A DNA stretch of 64,000 nt from Cichorium intybus (Eukaryota; Streptophyta; Magnoliopsida; Asterales; Asteraceae): the NCBI GenBank assembly GCA_023525715.1, contig CM042012.1:41459528-41523527 (forward strand), in the 5' to 3' direction. Positions 23,778 through 38,211 of the stretch are shown piece after piece. Within the stretch, counting starts at the first letter, position 1, and every line of letters begins with the position of its first letter. The notes under the pieces are model-generated. The model searched no databases. It saw nothing but the letters and a program-made list of their open reading frames with translations, and was not told where the DNA came from. The position numbers and the translations under genes are program-made.

Positions 23778-24009
23778 GGCAGACTTTGTTGACTGCATAA
23801 GTGATATCTCAGTAGAAGCATGCATGAATTGGCAGACTTTGTTGACTGCATAAGTGATATCTTAGTAGGAGCATGCATGAATTGGCAGACTTTGTTGACT
23901 ACATAAGTAATATCTCAGTAGGAGCATGCATGAACTGGCAGACTTTGTTGACTGCATAAGTGATATCTCAGTAGGAGCATGCATGAACTGGCAGACTTTG
24001 TTGACTGCA
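23778..24009. repeat. 53-bp tandem repeat, just over four units
   Basis: Units begin GGCAGACTTTGTTGACTGCA at 23778, 23831, 23884, 23937 and 23990 (partial). Units differ at only a few positions. The repeat arose within the RNase H coding remnant. Confidence 0.92.
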
Positions 24010-24192
24010 AATCGGAGGCTTCCCGATGACGGGGCTCTGTTTGGTGCCGTCGGCTGTATTATTATTTATGAAAAAAAAAGAAAGGGAAAAATATTGTAGG
24101 CACCTCTGACGACTAAAAGGTCGCCGGAGATGGCGGTCGGCGGCAGCGTGTTGTGATCAGCAGTAGGGTTTTAACCTAGAGCTCTGATACCA

Positions 24193-24391
24193 AGATAAAC
24201 TTGGTAATTGTATTGTAAATCAGTAAATTTGTGTGTGTACAAATGAGGAGGACAGGAGGCCTTTATATAGAGGCTCTCCTGGAATACAAAGGGACATGGA
24301 ATACCAAAGGTCAAGGAACCCAAGAGTCATGGAATATCAAGGGTCAAGGAACCCAAGGGTCATGAAATATAATTAATGTAATTGTCTAATA
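24193..24391 (-). repeat. 5' LTR of the miniature copia derivative
   Basis: 199 bp, next to the primer site at 24181-24192 (minus strand). Confidence 0.85.
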
Positions 24392-24545
24392 CTCCCTATT
24401 CAAAAAATATTGGACAATGTGTCTTGTTTAACCTTTTTATTACGGATACTTTCCATCGATCCGTTTGTATTCAAAATATGTTGACACATTTGGTGAACTA
24501 GTGTAATCAATACGGTGTTCAAAGTTAATATATCAAGTTCTGAAG
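24392..24545. repeat. Repeat unit RU, copy A, third part
   Basis: Matches 63211-63370 (TGTGTCTTGTTTAACC, TTTATTACGGATACT and GATCCGTTTGTATT are shared). The homology fades after about 24545. Confidence 0.8.
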
Positions 24546-25187
24546 TATAACACCTTAAATAATTTTTTTTTGAATTTTCATCATATAAATAAAAACTGAA
24601 AATACATGTTTGTTTTACACAAGTCTTACAAAAGATTAACAAAAGTTATTAGAGTTCATGTTGTTACTAATAGAGATAAAATCTAAATCATTTTAAGAGC
24701 GGAAGAATCTAAACCATAATTTTAAAATCTTGCAAAAGTGCGAGGCAGTCAGGCCGTATTCTTTACCGAAAATACCCCCTTTAAAACTTGAAAATTTTTA
24801 AACAACAATAAATAAGCTAGAAACCTAGTGAGCACACAATCTACACATAAAATTACATACACATAGCATGTAACAAGTAACATTCCTCACGAAGAGGCTG
24901 GGTAACATATCCCCCACGAAGGATCGGACTAACATTCCCAACGAAGGGTAGGATAACATAACATACATATCTCACAAGCTAACACACATGTAAGCACATA
25001 CAGGCACCTATATAAATTGAAACTCACATGATATAACTTAGCGCCTAATCAATAATAAACTTATATTTTTAAATAGATTTAATTATAATTGCAAAAGAAA
25101 TAAAAGAATTTTAAATACATGGGCCATACTCACCAGCAACTCTGCGACGATACTCGTATTAAATAACAAGTAGCTTCATATCAGTTA
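24546..25187. other. Unassigned DNA, possibly part of an old gypsy LTR
   Basis: No gene. Short repeated CACGAAG/AACGAAGG words at 24887-24950 recall the CCCCTTCGCGAAG block of the Tekay LTRs further right, but the match is too short to assign. Confidence 0.3.
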
Positions 25188-25615
25188 TTTTTAATTGGGA
25201 AAATGACTTATTATGGTAACCAACTAGTTGATTTGTTCACGTTTAGTCACTTTCTTTTTTTTTCGTGCTTTATTTGTCATTGAACTATCTATTTTGTTCA
25301 TGATACATCCTTACGACCTGTAATAGCAATAGCAGGTTACAGCCTAATTGACATCTATTTTGTTCACATTTGGTCACTTTCCTTTTTTATTCGTGCTTTA
25401 TTTGCCATTAATTTAATTTATTTTTCCATTTTTATTCGTGCAGATCTGAAATGACTATTTTGCCCTTTTTAATTTATTTTTCTATTTTTATTACATTTTA
25501 AGGATTTTTTTATTAATGACTTTTAATTAAAAATAAATAAGAAAACAACCCACCACTTTTTATTAATGATTTTTATTAATGACTTTTACATTTTTATTAC
25601 ATTTTAAGGATTTTG

Positions 25616-25843
25616 CCCCGACAATCCACCTCCACCGTTACAAGCCAACGATTCAACCAACTAAGCATGCTACGAAAAAACACTTTTTTTAAAATGAGTT
25701 ATAACTAAAAATCCCAACGTGTTTTTTTAAATGAAAAATGAGTTATAAATAAAAATCCCAAAGTGTTTTTTCGTAGCATGCTTAGTTGGTTGAATCGTTG
25801 GCTTGTAACGGTGGAGGTGGATTGTTGGGGCAAAACAACTTTG
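25616..25843. repeat. Nested inverted repeat inside the foldback element
   Basis: Arms of about 75 bp (25616-25690 and 25765-25843) share CAATCCACCTCCACCGTTAC, TCAACCAACTAAGCATGCTA and CGAAAAAACACTTT in reverse-complement order. A third, shorter copy of GGTTGAATCGTTGGCTTGTA lies at 26101-26120. Confidence 0.85.
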
Positions 25844-25997
25844 ATGTGTACTTTTGTTTTCAATGTTTCTTTTTGCACAGATCGGGAAACTTCTTATTGC
25901 AACATTCTGATTCGATAGGTTTGGAGTGCTCTTCCCTCTCATCATCTTTGTCCAGATCTTTGCTGTAGATGGTGGTGATGTCTGTGTTTTTAGTTGC

Positions 25998-26097
25998 AAA
26001 GTGCGTATGTGTGTGTGTGTGTGTTTAGTTGCAAAGTGTGTGTGAGTGTGTGTTTAGTTGCAGGTTTTATTAATTGAGAGAGACAGAGAGAGAGAGG
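25998..26097. repeat. GT-rich and GA-rich microsatellites
   Basis: (GT)n with TTTAGTTGCAAAGTG spacers at 25998-26060, then GAGA-rich sequence at 26076-26097. Confidence 0.85.
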
Positions 26098-26503
26098 CGG
26101 TGGTTGAATCGTTGGCTTGTAACGGTGGTGGGTTGTTTTCTTATTTATTTTTAATTAAAAGTCATTAATAAAAAATCCTTAAAATGTAATAAAAATAGAA
26201 AAATAAATTAAAAAGGGCAAAATAGTCATTTCAGATTTGCACGTATAAAAATGGAAAATTAAATTAAAAATGGAAAAATAAATTAAATTAATGGCAAATA
26301 AAGCACGAATAAAAAAGGAAAGTGACCAAATGTGAACAAAATAGATATCAATTAGGCTGTAACCTGCTATTATAGGTCGTAAGGATGTATCATGAACAAT
26401 ATAGATAGTTCAATGGCAAATAAAGCACGAAAAAAAAGAAAATGATTAAACGTGAACAAATCAACTAGTTGGTTACCGTAATAAGTCATTTTCCTTTTTA
26501 ATT

Positions 26504-29359
<2,856 letters not shown>

Positions 29360-29600
29360 GTAAGGATTAGCAAGGCTCTCTCAATCGTTCATTGATCACT
29401 TGATGTATCTTTTCCTCATTATGTTTTTGTGCATCATCAAGAAGCTTTTTGATTGCTTCTAAAGTCACCATTTGTGAGTTTGAGTTAGTACCCGAATCAC
29501 TATCATTATCAGTTAGGGGCGATTAACTCTCGCGAGATGAAGATGGGTGTGACCTTTGATCATCTCGTTGTGACCCGCTTCCACTTCTCGTATTTACCAT
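29360..29600 (-). pseudogene. Gypsy gag N-terminal fragment
   Basis: On the minus strand from ATG at 29600, MVNTRSGSGSQ is followed by an in-frame stop and then TLEAIKKLLDDAQKHNEEKI. This matches the design of the gag start of the Tekay-type element in this window (MRTRSGQG... then TLEAIQKLLHDSQ). It is a short relic with no adjoining pol or LTR that I could find. Confidence 0.6.
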
Positions 29601-29908
29601 TTGTTATAAATTTTCATAAATTTAGTATTATCCCACAATCGATATATCAATTGAAAATGCATACTAAAAGCTTGTAACATAATATAACATGTAATGATAT
29701 TTCTTTAATCTTCTCATTTCTAACATATATGTAAGCATATACGACCTAATATGTATTAATAGAGTGTTTCTTAGTGTATATCAAACAGTCAAATGAAAAT
29801 TACATCTAACATATATATAAAAACAATGTGCGGTTAATTTGGTTATAGAGAACTTTTGGTTTGAGTTTAATTATAAAAATTATTAGATTTTGATTTTGAC
29901 TAATTATT

Positions 29909-30325
29909 TGTTAAGGATTTTTGGTGTTATTGACTTTATAAATTTTGTTTAAATTTTAAATTTGGGACATAATAAAAGAGTAAAATGAATTTGAATATAT
30001 CCCAAAAAGTACTTCACGTGTTGGCCACATGACGTAACAAAGTATAAATAGATGATGCTAAAATTCGACAGTTGTTAAAAAGAAAAAACTATTTTGGATG
30101 TCAATTGCAACAATTGAAACTATTGGACTAAGTTTGCAAACTAAGTAGTTCTCATGGGCTAAACCTATAAATTTGTCTTTTAAAATATCTTTCACTCGTT
30201 ATATCATATTTGGATCTGCCAATTACGTACCATGTATGGCAAAAAAGCAAAGAGCATCCACCGCAGACTCATGAACGCTATATCAAATAAAGGTATATTG
30301 CCACGTATATATACTTGTTACTAAA
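29909..30325. repeat. Repeat unit RU, copy B, first part
   Basis: Matches 14168-14600 (for example GTTGGCCACATGACG and TTTGCAAACTAAGTAGT in both). It is cut at 30325 by the Mutator-like insertion and resumes at 39129. Confidence 0.8.
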
Positions 30326-30396
30326 GGGTATTGGTAAAAAAACCCTCTTATCGTTAAAACATGATTTCCATCAATTAGTGTTTCTTTTTATATTAG

Positions 30397-30403
<7 letters not shown>
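30326..30403. repeat. Left terminal inverted repeat of the Mutator-like element
   Basis: Pairs with 39049-39128. About 80% identical by eye, highest next to the (TA)n tract. Confidence 0.9.

Positions 30404-30475
<72 letters not shown>
30402..30475. repeat. (TA)n microsatellite
   Basis: Directly continues the left terminal inverted repeat. Confidence 0.95.
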
Positions 30476-30478
<3 letters not shown>

Positions 30479-30479
30479 T

Positions 30480-31537
<1,058 letters not shown>

Positions 31538-31551
31538 GTCTCCCACTTGGA
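31538..31551 (-). promoter_or_regulatory. Polypurine tract of the LARD-like element
   Basis: Minus strand CCAAGTGGGAGAC immediately before TGTTGG of the LTR. Confidence 0.8.
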
Positions 31552-32606
31552 TAAGTCTATGACTTTAATTTATCTTCTGATTAATAAACAACCTGCAGCT
31601 TCCTAGAAACTGCTGTTGAACTCTGACCCAGTCAGTTCTGTCCATAGATAAGTGATCATATGATCCTTCGTCCAACAAGATATTTTCAGACACGAGACAT
31701 GGATTGAGATCAATCTCTGTCCGATACTCTGTTTCCCGATTTCCGATTCTGCTTATGACTTTCGGACTTTTAATTGAACACATCAATTTAGTCTAGGCTG
31801 GCCAGCACTTTAGTCAACTTCAAAATCATCGAGCGGCCTACAGATATCTGTTTCCCATCAGGGTCAAGGAACGAATAAGCTTCGACTCATATGATTGTGT
31901 CTTTTACTTATCAAATCGTACACAACAATGCGTTTGTAACATCGAGTTACCGATGCGTTTTCGCATTATCAATGCACAACCGACTCATAAATTTCAACTC
32001 ATATGTCTCCGCTTCAAGATCATACGATATTATCGTCTCAACATTGCTCGTGATGTAATCCATGAAGCAATCTATTGAGCGCGGGTTTATCCAATATTCA
32101 AATCTCTATTTCTAAGTACTCATGAACGTTGTAGCAGTCTTACTCCAATGTCTAACTCCTTAGACAATCTACAGACCAATTCACGACAGTCCTCATTCAT
32201 ACTTACTCCCGAAAAGTATGAGCGACTGTGGACCTTTTGAATAATCAAATTATTCGGGAAGTGAAACATGCAAAATTGAAACATAAAATCTGACCGGTGG
32301 CTACTCTTGCCTAATTACCAAGTCTCCACGAGGTAATCACCAAGTCGGATTTTACATAAAACTATTATCGGTTTCTAGATTCCTTTTAAACTATTTAATT
32401 CGTGTTATGTATCTATATCTACTTGACCTTTCACTCTTTCTATGTATTCAAATGTTACACATTTATACACTTTATCCGATCGGATATCCTTCCGATGATA
32501 TTTCAATTTTGGTCATACCGTCATTCTCACTAACAACTCCATTCTATGTACTATGACTTTCCATGGTTCTCGGGATCTTTAGTCCACATGACTGCACCCT
32601 AAGACT

Positions 32607-32667
32607 ATTTCGAGGTGTTACGATGTGCCGGTGAGCCACACGCGCTCCATCGGAATACCAACGAAAT
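32607..32667. other. Structured stem-loop of the LARD-like family, copy 1
   Basis: Outer stem ATTTCG/CGAAAT, middle GGTGTT/AATACC (one G-T), inner CGATG/CATCG (32621-32625 and 32648-32652), around the 22-nt core TGCCGGTGAGCCACACGCGC plus TC. Confidence 0.65.
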
Positions 32668-33570
32668 TCTTTAACAATTAAGTCCTTATTTGAAGAACTC
32701 TTTTCAAATTGTTATCAACATTCACCCCTAATCATTTTCCAATGATTTCTCATGTATGTACAAAATCCATTAAGTATTCCTAGCCATGTCATATCCTGAA
32801 TCTGACTCAGTATGCTCTAAGCATTAAGTCATCAAGACATGTTCATGACACTTCTGATCGATCCAAGAAACTTGTTGGATTCTATCCAATCCTATTCCAA
32901 AATCTTTTGGAATCTTAGGATTACTTATAATCCTTGTGTCACGACTTTTAATAACTATAACCTTTCGAAGACTTTTTTCCATGCATCTTGAATTTTATCA
33001 AGATCATGCTTACTATGGCTAGGTCCATACTGATGACAACATCTATCTGATAGATGTCTATGGATTATGTGAGTATGCTGCACCTTCTTTATATCTTTCA
33101 TCCCAAATCATCACACTTTGTAATGACAGGAAACTCCTTTCCTGAGCTATGCATCTTGAGTCTCATCAAGATCATCTTGGCAGAGTTTCGATCTATCTTA
33201 TAGACGTTTGTAACCACCTGAGCATGTCGTATCTTTATTAAGTCTTTCATAGCGATCTGTCTCTTAACACCAAGTCATTACACTTTGTAATGAAAAGAGA
33301 CGTTTCCTAGAAACATTATGTAACACACATACGGAGATAGAGATAACAGCGACACTCCCACTGGCTTTGACACGGTTATGGACTATTCACAAAATCCAGA
33401 ACTTTTGGCACATTTTGAGAATCCAAACCTTTCTGACATTTTAAGGGAAATCTTTCAGCCCTTTCTCAAAATCCAATCCTTTGGCATATTTTGAGAATCT
33501 GAATACCCTTTCTTGCGAGATGCCCATGGCGTAATCCCGGGCCCACGTACCTTTATACTGGCATACTCTT

Positions 33571-33625
33571 TGTGAGTCCCCATTAGTGTGCCGGTGATCC
33601 ACACGCGCTCCACTAACGACTTACA
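33571..33625. other. Structured stem-loop of the LARD-like family, copy 2
   Basis: Outer stem TGTGAGTC/GACTTACA (one G-T), inner TTAGTG/CACTAA (33583-33588 and 33611-33616), core TGCCGGTGATCCACACGCGC plus TC. Confidence 0.7.
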
Positions 33626-34745
33626 TTATGCAGTGTCCTTTCGGATTTCATCTTCTATTGAGAGTGCTTCTCTCGGAGTCAATTACTTGACTCTGAGAAT
33701 CGTCTCACTCAACCAGATGTTCTGAAGGTACGTTTCTGTCCATGTTGATTTCTTTTGATGATTACTCCCACTGGTTTTAAGACCAGTTGTAAGATCAATC
33801 AAACTGTCACATAGACTGTATCTCGTCCTAAGGTTCTCTTAATTGGCAACAACCGGGCTCACCAATGCTTCCAAGTAGTCGGATTGTAAATCCGTACCAA
33901 CTATAATGTTTCACCACTATTCGGTATGTCTCCCCGATCATAATTACTTATGACGGTGATCAATGCTACTGGTCAAGAGAAGACTATGTCAGTATTAAAA
34001 CAGAAATCTGATTTCTGCTCTAAGCCTAGTGATGACTAAAGGTTCTTTCACTTGGCTAATCCTGAACACATTCAGGACTGTCCTAACTCCCATTGTTTCC
34101 TTAGAACATGTGTTCTTTCTAAAAGAGCTCTTTCTCTTCCAGGTATAGCGGGATAGCCAATGAAACGACATTTCTGATTAGGTTTAGGCTAGTCATGAGG
34201 TTCAGACGAACACTACAAGACCCTGGACCTTTAATGTACAAGTGGGACAATCCCAGCTTTACATTTCAGACAGTGTCTGCAAAACCTACTTAGTCGAAGG
34301 ATGTGGTTGGAATATGGTCTGACTGGTTTAGTATTCAATGTATCCGAAACTAATTTGCAATGTATCTCATACATTGAGGATCGAACTGTTTCGACCAACG
34401 CTCCATCATCTTCCCTAAGATACATTATAACTATAAATGTTCTTGGAAGGAAATAAACTGTGAAACATTTTCCCAGTTTATGTTGTCACTCAGGTTCTGT
34501 GGGTCTTGTACTTCCTTTAAAGTCCTTGAACTGTTTAAGGATTCAATCCAATCGCTTATTCTGATAAGCGAAGTCATATTCGTCATACCGAATGACAAAT
34601 ATCGTGAGGTACAAACAATTGTGTTCAATTTGAAGATTCGAGCAATACACAGCAACTGATGTGTTTGTTGCTCCTAATCAAAATCTCTTTTACATCTCTA
34701 TGTAAACTTATGACTTTGTTAATTCTGTTCAAGACTTGCAATATT

Positions 34746-34981
34746 CAGTTGACTCTAAGTCAACTGATTCCAAAATCCTATCCTTTGGATCTTTGGGTGA
34801 TTCATTTCTTGCCACATGTGCTTTATAAAGAACTTAATCATCATCTGACTCTAAGTCAAATGATTCCAAAGTCCTGTCTAACTGGATCTTTGGTTGATTC
34901 ATTTCTTAACACATTAAGAACTCAATTCATCATGTGACTCTAAGTCAAATGATTCCAAAGTCCAGTCCAACTGGACCTTTG
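34746..34981. repeat. Three diverged repeats, each carrying two hairpins
   Basis: Each unit of about 90-100 bp has a hairpin with stem around TGACT/AGTCA and loop CTA, then a second hairpin CCAAA...TTTGG. In copy 1 the first stem is nine perfect pairs (CAGTTGACT/AGTCAACTG). In the second hairpin the inner pairs change together: ATCC/GGAT, TCC/GGA, TCCAGT/ACTGGA. Confidence 0.75.
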
Positions 34982-36207
34982 ATTGAATTGATTCTTATAA
35001 TATTCACTTTAACAATCATAAGGAGCACAATTCCTAAAATCCAAACACTTTGGATGTATCAATATTCAAGTTATTACTAATCATGCATTCAACACAATCA
35101 TACAACATTTCAAGGATATTTCAAACAACATGTGTTAAAAGAAAATTGACAATTTTATTAAAACAAAATCCTTGAACAATGTATTATATGATAGACAATG
35201 TCATACGCATCTGATAAGCTAATAACATGATTTCAACATCTAACTAAACTCTAAAACTGCATGAGCTTCAGATCCAATCTGAATATGCTCCTATGCAACA
35301 ACATCCCACATCCTACAGAGTCCATGCATACAGAGAAAATGTGAGAAACACATCCTGTATCAAGGAACTAAGGATCAGGTGTTCTGAGTTTTAAGATATT
35401 CTTGAGTTGCCAAACTGTTCGGCTTCGGAGCATTTTCCAATCTTTCCGTGACTGTGTCCCACCCTGTGGATTCCCAGTTTGAACCATCGAGGAACCAGTC
35501 CAAACGATCTGGATTATTTCTTGATGTGTCCTATTACTGGACTCAATCCCGAAGCAGCTGAATCAATGGAACTATGCTTCTCTATGACCGACTCATACAG
35601 AGTCAACATTGAATGCATATCTACGATTGTCTTATCTGGTTTCCCTTCCTGTACATCAGGATGAACGGATCAGCGAGTCGAGCTAATGCTTTAACTCCCG
35701 ATCAAAAAGGGAACCAAATTTATACAGTTCACCTGTGTGTCTCTCAGTCTTGAGAACATGTGAACTGGTGCTACTTCCTGCACACTTCAAACTCTTTGAA
35801 GATCTTAGCTCGTCCTTTCTCAACCAGTTCATGGAACCTTTCCACAACTAGCTGTGTTAACTTATCTGACCCCAGGAATTCTAAATTCCTGCGGAACTCG
35901 GGGTCAATGATCAATAGTATTAGGCAACAAACTTTCCTTGACTTAACAATCAAGGAGTCATGCTCATCACAAGTTACTGTGTGATGTCATGCTTTGGGGA
36001 GCGGACACTCAGTCAGATATGGCTTGCCAGCAAAACAGAGAACTATTCTCTATTTATGAAGCCATACCATATAGTTAAGGTCAGTCAGCCTTTCCATATT
36101 TAGCATGTGCTTTCTGATGCTCTCAGAAATGGGTGAAGGAAGAGAGGGAGGAGAATAGACACTTGATTCAGACCGGGTGTGAATAACCATGCAAATTAGC
36201 TTGGTAC

Positions 36208-36283
36208 TCTCGAAGTCGATCGCCATCTCTAATTAATGTGCCGGTTAACCACACACGCTCCGTTAATAATGACAAAATCGAGA
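36208..36283. other. Structured stem-loop of the LARD-like family, copy 3
   Basis: Outer stem TCTCGA/TCGAGA with GTC/GAC, inner ATTAATG/CGTTAAT (36232-36238 and 36261-36267, one T-G), core TGCCGGTTAACCACACACGC plus TC. Confidence 0.65.
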
Positions 36284-36297
36284 AATCCATCTCAAGT

Positions 36298-36358
36298 CTT
36301 TGCGGACCCCAGTTGGCGTGCCGGTAAACCACACACGCTCCACCAACGTTCCACAAAG
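36298..36358. other. Structured stem-loop of the LARD-like family, copy 4
   Basis: Outer stem CTTTGCGGAC/GTTCCACAAAG (one C-A and one bulge), inner GTTGGCG/CACCAAC (36312-36318 and 36341-36347, one C-A), core TGCCGGTAAACCACACACGC plus TC. Confidence 0.7.
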
Positions 36359-37130
36359 TGCAATGTGCAATTCCATGGATTAGCACCAATTCACATTTTT
36401 AACCTAAAGTAACTAGATTGGGTTTTGTTCAAAGTTCTAGTACTTTCAATTATAGCATTATACATTTAAGAGGCTTAGCGGTTCTATCAAACCCGTTCGG
36501 CTAACGACACTCGACTGACCAGGAGAGCGGTGGGTAAGAGTGGATACCCATTAGACAGCCATTTTATAGGCAGTCGCCTTATACCCTCTTTATAGGACAG
36601 TTTTGTGAATGAGGCCTACTTACGGTAAGACTAACCAATTTTCTTATATATAAATAATTAACTTTTAATCATAAATATATAAGATATATTTTAATCTTAT
36701 TAAAATATTTTAGATTTAATTTTGTAAGAATTTTCGCAAATTTTAAGGAATTTTTTGAAAATTTGCATTAAATCTTTAAGCTGATTTAATTGATCTTTTA
36801 ATTAAACAATTAATTAAACTAATTAAATCAAATATAGGCATCACAAAATTAATCAAATTAATTACCTATATTAATCCTTAGATTTCAAAATCTACAAGAT
36901 ATGGATAAGGATTCTAGTTATTTACTTAATCAGCAATTACCAAAAATAACAATCCTAATCTTGGCAGCAAATCAAGCAAATCAAGGGGGAATAAAGGGGT
37001 GGCGTCTAGGGTTAGGAAACCCTAGCCTAGGCCACGAAATTTACCTCTTCTAAGGGTTTAATTTTCGCACAAAACCCTTAGGCACAAACAGTTCATGCAG
37101 TTTATATCAATTCATAAGAAAACAGCCTAT

Positions 37131-37142
37131 GCTCTGGTACCA
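37131..37142 (-). promoter_or_regulatory. Primer binding site of the LARD-like element
   Basis: Minus strand TGGTACCAGAGC, one base from the usual TGGTATCAGAGC. Confidence 0.85.
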
Positions 37143-37144
37143 CA

Positions 37145-37898
37145 TAAGGGTTTTCTAGCAAACAATGAACAAATAATTTCTTATGGTACACATGCAACCC
37201 TAGAAAGATCTATGTTTTCTTCTATAAAGATAATAAACTAAAGCTAAAGGCCAACAATAATTTCTAAAGTTTAAAACAAGAATTACCAACCTTTGAATCT
37301 TGTTCTTGAAGCTAGCAGCACAAGTGTCCTGCCTCAAATGCAAGTCACACCCAAAGCAATGGAGAAGACAGTCTAGCAGAGTTTATCTGGTGAAAGTGGC
37401 GCAGAGAATGAGGGTGCCAGGTGCCTCCTTTTATAGCCTCCAAGGGTTACAGCTGAAACCCTAAGGAGCCTTCTTAATGGGCAAGCCTATTGACCATTTG
37501 GACCAAGGCTTCTAAACCCTAATTAGGGTTTTCGAAATATAAGTGTATCCACTCATAATTTCGCCAACTTAGGCCCCTGGCTACTGGCTTGCCAGTTATT
37601 CAACTATTGAATAAATACAAACCAGTCCCTGCACTTTTAATTAATTAATTTAATCACTGAATTAAATCCAATTAGTTCTAGATTAAATCTTAATTAATTA
37701 TTATAGTTTCTAATTAATATATTAACACTTAAATATATTAATAAACCATTTAATTAATTCTATTGATTTATTATACAATTAATAAATCAACCTTTTACTC
37801 TACTGAACTCTATCCTAACCTCCAGCTATGAGGGCAACCCAAATGGACTTTGCTTCAATTAACAAGATAAATATAAATGTAAAGTAATAGCTTAGACA
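37145..37898 (-). repeat. 5' LTR of the LARD-like element, outer end lost
   Basis: Matches 30771-31537 up to ...GCTTAGACA. The terminal CCTAATCCAACA is replaced by sequence of the Mutator-like protein region. Confidence 0.88.
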
Positions 37899-38082
37899 TA
37901 CTTACTTACTACTTCGATCAAATCCTCCACCGTTGCGTCAACGCATCCATATTGCAATTGCAATTGTTCGCGGTTCTCATTACGTAAAAGTTACATTGAA
38001 TGAAGGATACGCGATGCCTCCAATTTATCCACAGTGGAATTATTTCAAGTATGACAATGCATCTGAATGGGCTACTCCTTTG
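37899..38082 (+). repeat. Duplicate of part of the MULE protein tail
   Basis: Nearly identical to 38345-38530 (both read TCAACGCATCCATATTGCAA and GGATACGCGATGCCTCCAAT). This copy breaks off after GCTACTCCTT into the CGGTTT/(TA)n sequence. Confidence 0.9.
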
Positions 38083-38101
38083 GTTAATTGGTTTCGGTTT
38101 C

Positions 38102-38204
<103 letters not shown>

Positions 38205-38211
38205 GAAGACA

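Larger units (their letters stand above)
23405..24391 (-). mobile_element. Miniature copia derivative (TRIM-like)
   Basis: 987 bp with two 199-bp LTRs (23405-23603 and 24193-24391). On the minus strand the primer site TGGTATCAGAGC (24181-24192) abuts the right LTR, and the purine tract GCGGGGGAA abuts the left one. Flanks CTCCT and CTCCC look like a 5-bp target duplication with one change. The 589-bp interior keeps only the end of a copia RNase H and a 53-bp tandem repeat, so it is a deletion derivative. Confidence 0.85.
25197..26494. mobile_element. Mutator-type foldback element, non-autonomous
   Basis: 1298 bp bounded by perfect 9-bp target duplications TTTTTAATT (25188-25196 and 26495-26503), the length made by Mutator-like transposases. 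The terminal inverted repeats are about 360 bp (25197-25560 and 26130-26494) and start GGAAAATGACTTATTA, with many shared indel-free stretches. The interior has a second, nearer inverted repeat and GT/GA microsatellites, but no transposase. Confidence 0.9.
31552..37130 (-). other. Hairpin-dense non-coding interior of the LARD-like element
   Basis: No gag or pol. Perfect inverted repeats with 7-9 bp stems and short loops are frequent. Spans include 32198-32220, 32239-32255, 32985-33004, 33040-33056, 33127-33144, 33153-33172, 33676-33693, 34060-34077, 34358-34376, 34552-34571, 34746-34766, 35039-35055, 35785-35801, 35867-35906 (two nested stems) and 35965-35986. Nested stems also occur at 32043-32071 and 33259-33301. 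The region next to the primer site (about 36600-37130) is AT-rich and shows fewer. An open 73-codon stretch at 31565-31786 (minus) has no recognisable domain. Confidence 0.7.

Noticed and set aside
23778..24009. Regular 53-bp repeats as a CRISPR array
   Set aside because: Units are adjacent with no unique spacers and lie inside a copia derivative in plant DNA.
24887..24950. CACGAAG words as proof of a Tekay LTR
   Set aside because: The similarity is only a few short words, too weak to call an LTR.
31565..31786. 73-codon frame near the purine tract of the LARD-like element as a gene
   Set aside because: No recognisable domain, no conservation evidence, and other short frames of this size occur by chance in the interior.
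32607..36358. The four stem-loops as tRNA or snoRNA genes
   Set aside because: No cloverleaf, no acceptor-stem or B-box pattern, and no C/D or H/ACA box arrangement could be recognised.
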